NCBI RefSeq assembly: GCF_016864575.1
Contig: NZ_CP044126.1
Location: forward strand, 434,001-498,000
DNA length: 64,000 nucleotides
Reading direction: 5' to 3'
Source: Rhizobium sp. BG4
GTDB taxonomy: Bacteria > Pseudomonadota > Alphaproteobacteria > Rhizobiales > Rhizobiaceae
Shown here: one piece after another, positions 17,532 to 27,116 of the stretch
Numbering within the stretch: position 1 is the stretch's first letter
Layout of the letters: the number at the start of each line of letters is the position of its first letter
Position numbers and translations under genes: made by a program
The notes under the pieces: generated by a model
Told to the model about the DNA's origin: nothing
Databases searched by the model: none
Seen by the model: the letters and a program-made list of their open reading frames with translations, nothing else

Positions 17532-18440
17532 TCAGCCTTTCGCCGGCGCGCGCCGGCTCGACCGCAGGTCGCCCGCCGTATGCCAGACCACAGCCGCGAC
17601 GATCACGGCGCCGCCAAGGAGCGTCGCGAGCGGCGGCTGCTCGGCGAAGAACAGCCAGACCCAGAAGGGCGTCAGCACGATTTCCATCGTGCCGATCAGC
17701 GCCGCCTCAGCCGGCGGCATGCGCCGGGCGCCAGCCAGGAACAGGACCAGCGCAATCGAGAAATTCGTGGCGCCGAAGGCCGCCAGCACCACCCAGTTAT
17801 AAGTGTCGATCGAGCCGACCGAACCGAAGGGCGAGAAGATCGCCAGCGTCAGGAAGGCGCTGACGATGGTCGGCGGCAGGCTCGGCACGCCGGGGCTGAT
17901 GCGCGGGATGACGATGATCAGTGCGAAGGAGGCGGTCATCCCCAGCGCCAGCAGATCGCCAAAGCCGGTTCCGCCGCCGATCGACGAGGCAACGATGATG
18001 ATGACGCCGAGAAGGCAGGCGCCACCCGCCATCATCGTGCGGCGCGCGACGCGCTCCCTAAGCAGCACCCATCCGAGGAGTGCGGCGATGAAGGGGGCCG
18101 TTGCATAGATGACGGCGACATTGGCGACGCTCGTCGTATAGAGCGCGCCGATGAAGCAGGCCTGACAGAAGGTCTGGCAGGCGATCATCGCGATGCCCGA
18201 CGGATGGAAGATCGAGGCCCATTGTTTTCTCGACAATCCGCCTTCGAGGAAGAAGCTCGGTATCAAGAGAAACAATCCGCCGAACAGCGAACGCCAGGCG
18301 ATCGTCGTCCATGCGTCGATGGATAAAAGCCGTGAATAGATGCCGCTCGCGCTCCAAGCCAGCGTGGCGGCAACTACCAGAATGACGCCCTTTTCGTGCT
18401 CGCTCAGGCCGAGCGGGCGGACGTCCGTATTGAGTGACAT
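17532..18440 (-). CDS. EamA/DMT family transporter
   Basis: This inner-membrane protein of 302 residues has ten predicted hydrophobic segments in two EamA repeats of about five each. It begins after a short hydrophilic leader (SLNTDVRPLGLSEHEKG). Such drug/metabolite transporters move amino acids, nucleotides or other small solutes. ATG 18440 is preceded by GGGAAAA. An upstream in-frame ATG at 18494 is possible but adds a polar tail of 18 residues. It is divergent from the LysR gene at 18548, which may regulate it. The substrate is unknown. Confidence 0.85.
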   Translation of the reverse strand: MSLNTDVRPLGLSEHEKGVILVVAATLAWSASGIYSRLLSIDAWTTIAWRSLFGGLFLLIPSFFLEGGLSRKQWASIFHPSGIAMIACQTFCQACFIGALYTTSVANVAVIYATAPFIAALLGWVLLRERVARRTMMAGGACLLGVIIIVASSIGGGTGFGDLLALGMTASFALIIVIPRISPGVPSLPPTIVSAFLTLAIFSPFGSVGSIDTYNWVVLAAFGATNFSIALVLFLAGARRMPPAEAALIGTMEIVLTPFWVWLFFAEQPPLATLLGGAVIVAAVVWHTAGDLRSSRRAPAKG

Positions 18441-18547
18441 TGGTTTTCCCGAACCAGAGGTCTGATTTGCTCTGTTTGCTACCGTTCTTGACATTAAGCA
18501 AACGAATAGTTGAGATAGCTGCCATCTGATTTTTTTGTGGCTTGAGA

Positions 18548-19423
18548 ATGCGTCAACCCATCGAAAGCGATCTGCTGCGCACCTTCCTCGTCGTCGTCGA
18601 GACGTCGAATTTTTCGGCGGCGGCGCAGGCGATCGGCCGGACGCAATCGGCCGTCAGCGCGCAGATCAAGAAGCTCGAGGAAACGATCGGCGAGACGCTG
18701 TTCGAGCGCGGCGCCCGCGGCGTCGTGCCGACGCGCTGGGGGATGCAGCTTCTGCCCTACGCACAGCGCGTCATCGATCTCCTGGATGAGGCGGCGGCGA
18801 CGATCCGCACCAAGGAGCTGGACGGCCCCGTTCGTATCGGCATCCCCGAGGAATACAGCCAGACGGTACTGCCGGCAGCGCTTGCGGCATTCGCCGTCCG
18901 CCACCCGGCCGTCGAGGTGACTGTTTCCTGCGATTACACCGTCAGGAACCTCGCGGCACTGGAGCGAGACGAACTCGATCTCGCCGTCGTCTTCGACTGG
19001 GGCAACCAGTCGAGCGGCGAGGTTCTCTGTATCGATCCGACCGTATGGGTGACGTCGCAGGTCCACCGCCTGCACGATCTCGACCCGATGCCGATCGCCA
19101 TCTACAGGAATTCGAACTGGTGCCGGGATTTCGCCCTGCGATCCCTCGACCAGATGGGGCGGCGCTACCGCATCGCCTTCATCGCCGACACCAGCTCGGG
19201 CCTGCAGAATGCCGTCGTGGCCGGGCTTGCGGTGACGACGCTGTCGCGCAGCCATATTCCGCCGGGCTGCCGGGAACTGACGGCCGATGACGGCTTTGCG
19301 CCGGTCGATACGTCCAAGGTCGTGCTGCGGCGCAACCCCTATCACTCGACCGAAGCTGTGCGCGAACTGGCCGACATGGTGCGCGACGCCTTCAAGCCGA
19401 TCGGCTATCAGGCGCTGGTGTAA
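18548..19423 (+). CDS. LysR family transcriptional regulator
   Basis: This 291-residue regulator has an N-terminal HTH (LLRTFLVVVETSNFSAAAQA, then RTQSAVSAQIKKLEE) and a C-terminal effector domain (VRIGIPEEYSQTVLP). ATG 18548 is preferred over TTG 18542. It is divergent from the EamA transporter, its likely target. Its 3' end overlaps the end of the convergent cdhR gene by 32 bp, so the two C-termini are encoded on opposite strands of the same DNA. Confidence 0.87.
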   Translation: MRQPIESDLLRTFLVVVETSNFSAAAQAIGRTQSAVSAQIKKLEETIGETLFERGARGVVPTRWGMQLLPYAQRVIDLLDEAAATIRTKELDGPVRIGIPEEYSQTVLPAALAAFAVRHPAVEVTVSCDYTVRNLAALERDELDLAVVFDWGNQSSGEVLCIDPTVWVTSQVHRLHDLDPMPIAIYRNSNWCRDFALRSLDQMGRRYRIAFIADTSSGLQNAVVAGLAVTTLSRSHIPPGCRELTADDGFAPVDTSKVVLRRNPYHSTEAVRELADMVRDAFKPIGYQALV

Positions 19424-20390
19424 CCGGGCGGCGCAGGCGCCTGCGGGTGTCGGACGGGCTTTCCGAAAAGCTGGCGCGATAGCTGCGGGCAAAGGCGGAG
19501 GCCGAGTTGAAGCCGGTGGCGGCGGCGATATCGGCAAAGGAAGCCTTGGTCTCGATGACCTTGCGCCGCGCCGCGTTCAGCCTCAGCGCCAGATAGTGCA
19601 CATGCGGCGGCGCGCCGATGCTCTCCTGGAACAATCCCTGCAGATGACGGGCGCTGACGCCGACGCGTTTGGCGATGCGGCTGAGCATCACCGGCTGTTC
19701 GATATGCTCTTCCATCAGCCGCACGGCCGACGCCACACGCGGATCGCGCATGCTGAGGCCCGCGGCAGAGGGCGAAAGCTGGCTTTCGTTGTGGAACGAC
19801 ACCTGCTCGTAGCTGAACAGACGGCTGACCTCGAGCGCCAGCGAATAGCCCTGCCGCTGGCGGATGATCTCGAGCATCAGGTCGACCGTCGGCAGCGGCC
19901 CTGCCGTGGTCAGCCGCTTTCCGTCGATGACGAAGCGGTCCTTCACTGCCTTCACTTGCGGGTAGGCCAGCGAAAAATCCTCGAAATCCTCCCAGTGGAT
20001 CGTCGCCGTCAGGCGGTCGAGAAGGCTGGATTCGGCGAGCAGCCATGTGCCGGATTCGATCCCGGCGATGACGCTGCGATGGCGCGCCGCCTGCGAGAGC
20101 TGCATTTTCAGCGCGGCCGTGGCGCTCTGCCGCCAGTTGTAGCTGGCGAGAACGAAGAGCGGCGCATCCTCCCGCGCGGCGCTGAATGCACCGGCGGCGG
20201 GCACCGGAATGCCGCTCGTCGTCCGCACCGGGGCGCCATCAGGCGTCAGCAGCCGCCAGCGATAGAGCTCGCTGCCGGCAATGCGGTTGGCGCCGCGCAT
20301 CGGCTCGATGACCGAGGCGAGCAGGATGAGGTTCGTCTCCGGCAGGACGAGAAGATCGAGATCGAGGCGGTCGTTCGAGCGGGTGAGCAT
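19392..20390 (-). CDS. cdhR: GlxA/AraC family regulator, probable carnitine catabolism activator CdhR
   Basis: This 332-residue regulator has an N-terminal DJ-1/PfpI (GATase1-like) sensor domain (LDLLVLPETNLILLASVIEPMRGAN) and a C-terminal pair of AraC helix-turn-helices (VMLSRIAKRVGVSARHLQGLF and FADIAAATGFNSASAFARSYR). This is the architecture of CdhR and GbdR, which respond to carnitine or betaine. It is divergent from cdhC, the typical arrangement for CdhR. ATG 20390 follows a TGGAGAC ribosome binding site. The carnitine role is inferred from the adjacent cdhC-cdhAB genes. Confidence 0.83.
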   Translation of the reverse strand: MLTRSNDRLDLDLLVLPETNLILLASVIEPMRGANRIAGSELYRWRLLTPDGAPVRTTSGIPVPAAGAFSAAREDAPLFVLASYNWRQSATAALKMQLSQAARHRSVIAGIESGTWLLAESSLLDRLTATIHWEDFEDFSLAYPQVKAVKDRFVIDGKRLTTAGPLPTVDLMLEIIRQRQGYSLALEVSRLFSYEQVSFHNESQLSPSAAGLSMRDPRVASAVRLMEEHIEQPVMLSRIAKRVGVSARHLQGLFQESIGAPPHVHYLALRLNAARRKVIETKASFADIAAATGFNSASAFARSYRASFSESPSDTRRRLRRPVTPAPDSRSA

Positions 20391-20490
20391 GAAGTCTCCA
20401 GATTGCCGATACTGTATCAATCGCTTCCGTTAATGCAAAGCATGGACGCCCCGATTGCCGCGTAATGCATGCAATACGAGGGAGAACACG

Positions 20491-21393
20491 ATGCCTCTTG
20501 CGATGAACCGCGATGTCTTCATCACCTGCGCCGTCACCGGCTCCGGTGACACGGTTTCCAAATCCAGCCACGTTCCCATTACTCCCAAGCAGATCGCGGA
20601 TTCCGCGATCGACGCCGCCAAGGCTGGGGCGGCCGTTGTTCACTGTCACGTCCGCGATCCGGAGACGGGTGCAGCAAGCCGCCGCAACGATCTCTACCGC
20701 GAAGTGACGGACCGCATTCGCTCCGCCGATGTCGATGTCGTGCTGAATCTCACCGCCGGCATGGGCGGCGACCTGATCTTCGGCGACGTCGAAAAGCCGC
20801 TGCCGCTCAATCCCGCCGGAACCGACATGGCCGGCGCCAGCGAGCGTGTCAGCCACATCGCCGAGTGCCTGCCGGAGATCTGCACGCTCGACTGCGGCAC
20901 GATGAATTTCAGTCTCGGCGATTACGTCATGACCAACACGCCCTCGATGCTGCGGGCGATGGCGAAGAAGATGACCGATCTCGGAGTGCGCCCCGAAATC
21001 GAGGCCTTCGACACCGGCCATCTGTGGTTCGCAAAGCAGCTTGCCGAAGAGGGTCTGATCGAGGATCCGGTGCTGATCCAGCTCTGCATGGGCATTCCCT
21101 GGGGTGCGCCCGACGATCTCAATACCTTCATGGCGATGGTCAACAACGTGCCCAAGAGCTGGACCTTTTCGGCCTTTTCGATCGGCCGCAACGCCATGGC
21201 TTACCCGGCAGCGGCTGTCCTGGCGGGCGGCAATGTTCGTGTCGGGCTGGAAGACAATCTCTATGCCGGCAAAGGCCTGCTCGCCACCAACGCGCAGCTG
21301 GTCGAGAAGGCCGTGCAGGTTATCGAAGGCATGGGCGCGCGCATCATCGGGCCCGATGCCGTTCGCGAAAAACTGAAGCTCAGGAAGCGTTGA
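20491..21393 (+). CDS. cdhC: 3-keto-5-aminohexanoate cleavage-type enzyme (BKACE), dehydrocarnitine cleavage CdhC
   Basis: This 300-residue zinc-dependent beta-keto acid cleavage enzyme (DUF849/BKACE) condenses 3-dehydrocarnitine with acetyl-CoA, giving betainyl-CoA and acetoacetate. The zinc ligands are visible as His51 and His53 in HCHVRDPETG. A substrate-specificity region MGIPWGAPDD lies near residue 200. ATG 20491 follows a GAGGGAGA ribosome binding site. It is divergent from cdhR and 7 bp upstream of cdhAB. The specificity is inferred from that neighbour. Confidence 0.88.
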   Translation: MPLAMNRDVFITCAVTGSGDTVSKSSHVPITPKQIADSAIDAAKAGAAVVHCHVRDPETGAASRRNDLYREVTDRIRSADVDVVLNLTAGMGGDLIFGDVEKPLPLNPAGTDMAGASERVSHIAECLPEICTLDCGTMNFSLGDYVMTNTPSMLRAMAKKMTDLGVRPEIEAFDTGHLWFAKQLAEEGLIEDPVLIQLCMGIPWGAPDDLNTFMAMVNNVPKSWTFSAFSIGRNAMAYPAAAVLAGGNVRVGLEDNLYAGKGLLATNAQLVEKAVQVIEGMGARIIGPDAVREKLKLRKR

Positions 21394-21400
21394 GGGCTGC

Positions 21401-22894
21401 ATGATCAAGATCAACAAGGCAGCCTGTGTCGGCGGCGGCGTCATCGGTGGCGGATGGATCGCCCGCTTCCTGCTGGCCGGGATCGATGTCGATGTCTTCG
21501 ACCCGCATCCGGAAGCGCAGCGCATCGTCGGCGAGGTGATCGCCAATGCCGAGCGCGCCTATGCGATGCTGACGGGCGCGCCCCTTCCCCCGCGCGGCAA
21601 ACTCACCTTCTGCAAGACGCTGGAAGAGGCGGTCGTCGATGCCGACTGGATACAGGAGAGTGTGCCGGAAAGGCTCGATCTCAAGCGCAACGTGCTGACC
21701 CAGATCGACGCCGCCTGCCGTCCGGACGCGTTGATCGGCTCCTCGACTTCGGGCCTGCTGCCGACAGACCTGCAGCGCGACATGCAGTTTCCCGACCGGC
21801 TCTTCGTCGCCCACCCCTATAATCCGGTCTATCTGCTGCCGCTCGTCGAGATCGTCGGCGGCGAAAAGACCAGCCATGCGACGATCAAGGCAGCGATGGA
21901 AAAGCTGCCGCCGATCGGCATGAAGGGCGTGCATATTGCCAAGGAGATCGAGGCCTTTGTCGGCGATCGTCTACTGGAAGCGCTGTGGCGCGAGGCGCTC
22001 TGGTTGATCCAGGACGATATCTGCACCGTCGAGACGCTCGACGATGTCATCCGCTATTCCTTCGGCCTGCGATGGGCACAGATGGGCCTGTTCCAGACCT
22101 ATCGCATCGCCGGCGGTGAAGCCGGCATGCGGCACTTCCTGGCGCAGTTCGGGCCTTGCCTGCAGTGGCCGTGGACGAAGCTCACCGATGTCGTCGATCT
22201 CGACGACGCGCTCGTCGAAAAGATCGGCCAGCAGTCGGATGAGCAGGCGGGCGATCTTTCGATCCGTGAGCTCGAACGCATCCGGGATGAGAATCTGGCT
22301 GGTATCTTCCAGGCGCTGAAGGCCGGTGATGGCGGCAAGGGCTGGGGTGCAGGCAAGCTGCTCAAGGATTTCGAGCATTCGCTCTGGGCTGCCGCCAAGC
22401 CGGCCGAACAGACGAAAACTTCGACCCCGCTTCGGCTTGTCGACACCAAGGTCAGCCCCGCCTGGGTCGATTACAACGGCCACATGACCGAGCATCGCTA
22501 CCTGCAGGTCTTCGGCGATACCACGGATGCGCTGCTACGGCTGATCGGCGCCGGTCTTGCCTATGTCGAGGCCGGGCACAGCTACTACACCGTCGAGACC
22601 CATATCCGGCATCTCGGCGAAGCCAAGCTTGGCCAGGCGATCTATGCGACCTGCCAGCTGTTGTCGGTCGACGAAAAGCGGCTCCACGTCTTCCACAGCA
22701 TCTGCGATGCGACGACGGGTGAGGTGCTCGCAACCGGCGAGCAGATGCTGCTGCATGTCGACTCCAAGGCTGGCAAGGCCGTTCCGGCGCCACGGGAAAT
22801 CCTGGCGGAAGCAAAGGCGATCGCCGAGGCCCACGCCTCACTCCCTACCCCGGATGGCGCCGGCCGCCATGTCGGGCAGACAAAGCAGGGATGA
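21401..22894 (+). CDS. cdhAB: Carnitine 3-dehydrogenase fused to betainyl-CoA thioesterase
   Basis: This is a 497-residue bifunctional protein. Residues 1-320 form a 3-hydroxyacyl-CoA dehydrogenase-type NAD-binding module (CVGGGVIGGGWIARFLLAG, then LFVAHPYNPVYLLPLVEIVG), as in L-carnitine dehydrogenase. Residues from about 345 form a 4HBT hotdog thioesterase domain (VSPAWVDYNGHMTEHRYLQVF). In Pseudomonas the two activities are separate (CdhA and CdhB); the rhizobial type fuses them. Together with CdhC the protein would convert carnitine to glycine betaine and acetoacetate. Confidence 0.9.
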   Translation: MIKINKAACVGGGVIGGGWIARFLLAGIDVDVFDPHPEAQRIVGEVIANAERAYAMLTGAPLPPRGKLTFCKTLEEAVVDADWIQESVPERLDLKRNVLTQIDAACRPDALIGSSTSGLLPTDLQRDMQFPDRLFVAHPYNPVYLLPLVEIVGGEKTSHATIKAAMEKLPPIGMKGVHIAKEIEAFVGDRLLEALWREALWLIQDDICTVETLDDVIRYSFGLRWAQMGLFQTYRIAGGEAGMRHFLAQFGPCLQWPWTKLTDVVDLDDALVEKIGQQSDEQAGDLSIRELERIRDENLAGIFQALKAGDGGKGWGAGKLLKDFEHSLWAAAKPAEQTKTSTPLRLVDTKVSPAWVDYNGHMTEHRYLQVFGDTTDALLRLIGAGLAYVEAGHSYYTVETHIRHLGEAKLGQAIYATCQLLSVDEKRLHVFHSICDATTGEVLATGEQMLLHVDSKAGKAVPAPREILAEAKAIAEAHASLPTPDGAGRHVGQTKQG

Positions 22895-23602
22895 GACGAT
22901 GATCTGTCTGCCGAGCTCCATTTCCGAAAGCAGATCCCGCAAGGCTGTGCCTCGCGGGGCTTCGGATTGGGCGGCAAACAGCGGCAGAGAAATCACTCAA
23001 TACAACCAGAGAGATAGGCGCCCATTCTCATCTGCAGGATCGGCCTCTTGCTATTCCACTTCAGCACGGCTTGTCACCGTCAATGCAAAAACGCCCTTCG
23101 GGCGAGCATATGCTCGATATGTCGCAGACGACGTATATGATGTCGTTTCACCGGCCCCCCGGCGGGTCAAAGTGGCCCTTAATTCGATCTCATGCATATT
23201 CACTGCCGGGGCAAGTCTGACGGGCTCCCTCGCAGAAACAGCGGAGGTAGCGTAGGTTGAACGGACGTAGCTTGACCACCTTTGAGCTGCTGACTTCCCT
23301 GCCCTCTGCCGCAGCCAAGACGCATGCGGCCCGCTGTCGTCTCGCCATCGCTGGCGCCATCCTTACCCACAATTCCAATCTTCAGGAAACAAGCCGGACA
23401 AAAACAACCGCCGGCATTCCCGATCGCCGCGCCATCAAGCTGGCGCCCACACCCACGCGCAATCGTCTAGCCGAGAAAGGAAGATAAGGGCGGCACCAAC
23501 CGCGACGTTTTCCCGAACGAACATGGACCTGGCACCGGAAGAGGAAACCGGTTCTGCGGTCCACTTGCCAATTCTTCAATCGAGACAAGAAGGAACAGGG
23601 GA
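22895..23602. other. 708-bp intergenic region without a convincing gene
   Basis: No open frame here has coding character or a good ribosome binding site with a recognisable product. Local structure includes a CGCCC-TTC-GGGCG hairpin (23092-23104) running into the perfect 14-bp palindrome CGAGCATATGCTCG (23103-23116), in an AT-richer stretch. This may hold the promoter and regulatory sites of the downstream ABC operon. Nothing recognisable was found in the remainder. Confidence 0.5.
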
Positions 23603-25192
23603 ATGAACGACTATACCAAATATCTCGCAAGCCGCGTTACCGCAGGCGGGCTGAACCGCCGCGAATTTCTGGGACGCGCCATGGCTGCCGGCCTGACGCT
23701 TGCCGTTGCCGACAAGCTTTTCACTGAAAGCGCCGAAGCCGCCGAACCAAAGCGTGGCGGCCATCTGAAGCTCGGTCTCGAAGGCGGCGCTGCCACCGAC
23801 TCCAAGGACCCGGCGAAGTTTCTCTCGCAATTCATGTTCTGCGTCGGCCGCTGCTGGGGCGACATGCTGGTGGAATCCGACCCGCTGACGGGTGCTGCCG
23901 TTCCCTCGCTGGCCGAATCCTGGGAGCCGTCGAAGGACGCCGCCACCTGGACCTTCAAGATCCGCAAGGGTGTTAAATTCCACAATGGCAAGGAACTGAC
24001 GATCGACGACGTCGTCGCCACCCTCAAGCGCCACACCGACAAGAAGTCGGAATCCGGCGCGCTCGGCGTTCTCGGCTCCATCAAGGACGTCAAGGCCGAC
24101 GGCGGCAACCTCGTGCTGACGCTGACCGAAGGCAATGCGGACATGCCGCTGCTGCTGACGGACTATCACCTCGTCATCCAGCCGAATGGCGGCAATGATG
24201 ATCCGCTGGCCTCCATCGGTACCGGCCCCTACAAGCTCACGAGCTTCGAGCCCGGCGTTCGCGCCACCTTCGAAAAGAATGCCGACGACTGGCGTTCGGA
24301 CCGCGGCTATGTCGATTCGATCGAAATCATCGGCATGAACGACGCGACCGCCCGTATAGCCGCACTTTCTTCCGGCCAGGTGCACTATATCAACCGCGTC
24401 GATCCGAAGACCGTCGATCTCCTTAAGCGCGCGCCGACCGTCGAGATTCTCTCGACCTCCGGCCGTGGCCACTATGTGTTCATCATGCATTGCGACAAGG
24501 CGCCGTTCGACAACAACGACCTGCGGCTTGCCCTGAAATATGCCATGGACCGTGAGACGATGGTCAAGAAGATCCTTGGCGGCTACGGCAAGGTCGGCAA
24601 CGACTTCCCGATCAACAACACCTACGCCCTCTTCCCCGAGGGGATCGAACAGCGCGCCTACGATCCGGACAAGGCCGCCTTCCACTACAAGAAGTCCGGT
24701 CACAGCGGCTCCGTGCTGCTGCGCACCTCCGAAGTCGCCTTCCCGGGCGGCGTCGATGCCGCCGTTCTCTACCAGGAAAGCTGCAAGAAGGCGGGCATCG
24801 AGATCGAGGTCAAGCGCGAACCGGGCGACGGCTACTGGACCAACGTCTGGAACGTCCAACCCTTCTCGACCTCCTACTGGGGCGGCCGCCCGACGCAGGA
24901 CCAGATGTATTCCACGGCCTATCTCTCGACGGCCGACTGGAACGACACGCGGTTCAAGCGTCCTGACTTCGACAAGCTACTCCTTGAAGCACGCTCGGAA
25001 CTCGACGAGACCAAGCGCAAGGACATGTATCGCACCATGGCGATGATGGTGCGTGACGAAGGCGGTCTCATCCTGCCGATGTTCAACGACTTCGTGAACG
25101 CCTGCTCCAAGCAGGTGAAGGGATATGTCCACGATATCGGCAACGACATGTCGAACGGCTATGTCGCCACCCGCGTCTGGCTCGATGCCTGA
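23603..25192 (+). CDS. Peptide/nickel-type (family 5) ABC transporter substrate-binding protein
   Basis: This 529-residue protein of the DppA/OppA family has an N-terminal twin-arginine signal (NRREFLGRAMAAGLTLAV). The mature protein has the family layout RGGHLKLGLEGG, FKIRKGVKFHNGKELTIDDVV and NNDLRLALKYAMDRE. It heads a five-gene run with two permeases, a fused ATPase and a large hydrolase. It sits after the carnitine genes but is separated from them by 708 bp, so a shared role is unproven. The ligand is unknown. Confidence 0.88.
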   Translation: MNDYTKYLASRVTAGGLNRREFLGRAMAAGLTLAVADKLFTESAEAAEPKRGGHLKLGLEGGAATDSKDPAKFLSQFMFCVGRCWGDMLVESDPLTGAAVPSLAESWEPSKDAATWTFKIRKGVKFHNGKELTIDDVVATLKRHTDKKSESGALGVLGSIKDVKADGGNLVLTLTEGNADMPLLLTDYHLVIQPNGGNDDPLASIGTGPYKLTSFEPGVRATFEKNADDWRSDRGYVDSIEIIGMNDATARIAALSSGQVHYINRVDPKTVDLLKRAPTVEILSTSGRGHYVFIMHCDKAPFDNNDLRLALKYAMDRETMVKKILGGYGKVGNDFPINNTYALFPEGIEQRAYDPDKAAFHYKKSGHSGSVLLRTSEVAFPGGVDAAVLYQESCKKAGIEIEVKREPGDGYWTNVWNVQPFSTSYWGGRPTQDQMYSTAYLSTADWNDTRFKRPDFDKLLLEARSELDETKRKDMYRTMAMMVRDEGGLILPMFNDFVNACSKQVKGYVHDIGNDMSNGYVATRVWLDA

Positions 25193-25228
25193 CGGCCGGG
25201 GGCTTCCCCGCCATCTCTGACTGAACCA

Positions 25229-25255
25229 GGACCGCAAGCTCAAGGCTTGCGGTCC
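25229..25255 (+). terminator. Intercistronic hairpin after the family-5 binding protein gene
   Basis: A perfect 11-bp stem (25229-25239 with 25245-25255) with a 5-nt loop lies between the binding protein gene and its permeases. It is followed by CCCTG rather than a T run, so partial termination or mRNA stabilisation is more likely than full termination. Confidence 0.65.
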
Positions 25256-25284
25256 CCCTGACGTTTCAGCGCGAGGCCTTCGCC

Positions 25285-26292
25285 ATGCCCAGTTCATCGA
25301 CCGGCAACCCTTTGCCGGGTCTCAGATTCCGACAGCGCTTTCCGCTGCTCGCCCTCATCATCGAGCGCTTCGTGCTCTCGCTCGTCCTGCTCTTTGCCGT
25401 ATCGATCCTGATTTTCGGCGGCCTCGAAGCGCTGCCCGGCGATTTTGCGACGACCTATCTCGGTCAGTCGGCAACGCCGCAGGCGGTCGCCAATATCCGC
25501 CAGGATCTCGGCCTCGATCGGCCGGTGACGACCCGCTATGTCGAGTGGCTCGGCAATGCCGTCCAGGGCGATTTCGGCACCTCATGGGCAAGCAAGAACT
25601 CGGTCAGCGAGCAGATCGGCAAACGCTTGGGCAACTCGCTGTTCCTGGCCGGCTTCGCCGCGCTGATCTCTGTGCCGCTCGCCGTGGCGCTCGGTATGCT
25701 CTCGGTGCATTTCAGAAACCGGATGCCGGACAAGATCATCAACGTGATCTCGCTTGCGGCCATCTCGCTGCCCGAGTTCTTCATCGGTTACCTGCTGATC
25801 ATGTTCTTCGCCGTGAAACTCGGCGTCGCGACCTTCCCGGCAACGGTCTATGACAGCATGGGCTTCGTCGAGCGGCTGAAGGCGATCGCGCTGCCGACAG
25901 CAACTCTCGTGCTGGTCGTCCTTGCGCACATGATGCGCATGACGCGGGCGGCAATCCTCTCCGTCATGTCGTCGGCCTATATGGAAACCGCCGAACTCAA
26001 GGGTCTCGGCGCCTTCCGCTCGATCGTCAAGCATGCCGCACCCAATGCGCTGGCGCCGATCATCAACGTCGTGGCGCTCAACCTTGCCTATCTCGTCGTC
26101 GGCGTCGTCGTGGTCGAGGTGGTCTTCGTCTATCCCGGCATGGGTCAGTACATGGTAGACGCGGTGACCGTGCGCGACATGCCGGTCGTCCAGGCCTGCG
26201 GCCTGATCTTCGCCGCTGTCTACATCTTCCTGAACATGATTGCCGACATTCTGGCGATCGTCGCCAACCCGAGACTGAGGCATCCGCGATGA
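25285..26292 (+). CDS. ABC transporter permease, DppB-type
   Basis: This 335-residue inner-membrane permease has six hydrophobic segments and the DppB/OppB N-terminal TM (LSLVLLFAVSILIFGGLEALPGD). The coupling loop is visible as MSSAYMETAELKGLGAFRSI, followed by KHAAPNALAPIIN. The gene overlaps the next permease by 4 bp. It forms the channel with the protein encoded from 26289. Confidence 0.9.
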   Translation: MPSSSTGNPLPGLRFRQRFPLLALIIERFVLSLVLLFAVSILIFGGLEALPGDFATTYLGQSATPQAVANIRQDLGLDRPVTTRYVEWLGNAVQGDFGTSWASKNSVSEQIGKRLGNSLFLAGFAALISVPLAVALGMLSVHFRNRMPDKIINVISLAAISLPEFFIGYLLIMFFAVKLGVATFPATVYDSMGFVERLKAIALPTATLVLVVLAHMMRMTRAAILSVMSSAYMETAELKGLGAFRSIVKHAAPNALAPIINVVALNLAYLVVGVVVVEVVFVYPGMGQYMVDAVTVRDMPVVQACGLIFAAVYIFLNMIADILAIVANPRLRHPR

Positions 26293-27116
26293 GATTGAGA
26301 GATATCCCCATCACCGCCTGGATCGGCATCATCGGCATCGTTATTGCTTTCATCTTCGCGATCTTCGCGCCCTGGATCGCCCCCTATGGCGAGACCGAGG
26401 TCGTCGGCAATGTCTGGCAGGTCGCCGACAACCAGTATTTCTTCGGCCTCGACAATCTCGGCCGCGATATCCTTTCGCGGCTGATCTACGGCGCCCGCAC
26501 CACGCTCTTCGTGGCGCTCGGCGCAACGCTGATTTCGTTCTCGCTCGGCATTATCCTAAGCTTCACGGCCGCCGTGTCGCGCGGGATCATCGATACCGTC
26601 TTCTCGCGCTTCAACGACCTGATGATGTCGATCCCGACGCTGATCTTCGCGCTCGTGGTTCTCGCCGTTCTGCCGCAGAATATCGTCATCCTGATCCTGG
26701 TCATGGCGATCCTCGATTCCACCCGCGTCTACCGCCTCGGCCGCGCTGTGGCGCTCGATGTCGCGGTCATGGAATTCGTCGAGGCCGCCAAGCTGCGTGG
26801 CGAAGGCAAGCTGTGGATCATCTTCCGCGAAATCCTGCCGAACACGCTCTCGCCGCTGCTGGCCGAATTCGGCCTGCGCTTCGCCTTCTCCATCCTCTTC
26901 CTGTCCACCCTCTCCTTCCTCGGCCTTGGCATCCAGCCCCCGGCAGCCGACTGGGGCGGCATGGTCAAGGACAACAAAGACGGCATCATCTTCGGAATCT
27001 CGGCCGCCCTCGTGCCGGGCACCGCGATTGCGGCACTCGCGGTCTGCGTCAATCTCGTCGTCGACTGGCTTTTGAAACGCACATCCAGCCTCAAGGGAGG
27101 ACGCGGCGATGCCTGA
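26289..27116 (+). CDS. ABC transporter permease, DppC-type
   Basis: This 275-residue permease has a DppC-like N-terminus with one TM, then FFGLDNLGRDILSRLIYGARTT, the standard DppC/OppC signature. Five more TM segments follow, with a coupling loop near VEAAKLRGEGKLWIIFREI. It overlaps the upstream permease and the downstream ATPase gene, so the three genes are tightly coupled. Confidence 0.9.
   Translation: MRLRDIPITAWIGIIGIVIAFIFAIFAPWIAPYGETEVVGNVWQVADNQYFFGLDNLGRDILSRLIYGARTTLFVALGATLISFSLGIILSFTAAVSRGIIDTVFSRFNDLMMSIPTLIFALVVLAVLPQNIVILILVMAILDSTRVYRLGRAVALDVAVMEFVEAAKLRGEGKLWIIFREILPNTLSPLLAEFGLRFAFSILFLSTLSFLGLGIQPPAADWGGMVKDNKDGIIFGISAALVPGTAIAALAVCVNLVVDWLLKRTSSLKGGRGDA

Noticed and set aside
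16653..18326. 557-codon plus-strand open frame across the cupin and EamA genes
   Set aside because: It runs antisense through two genes with clear domains and has no family features of its own.
22557..23487. Open frames running into or through the cdhAB downstream gap, including 23257-23487
   Set aside because: The first is mostly an out-of-frame shadow of cdhAB. The second begins with a TTG lacking a ribosome binding site and has no recognisable domain.
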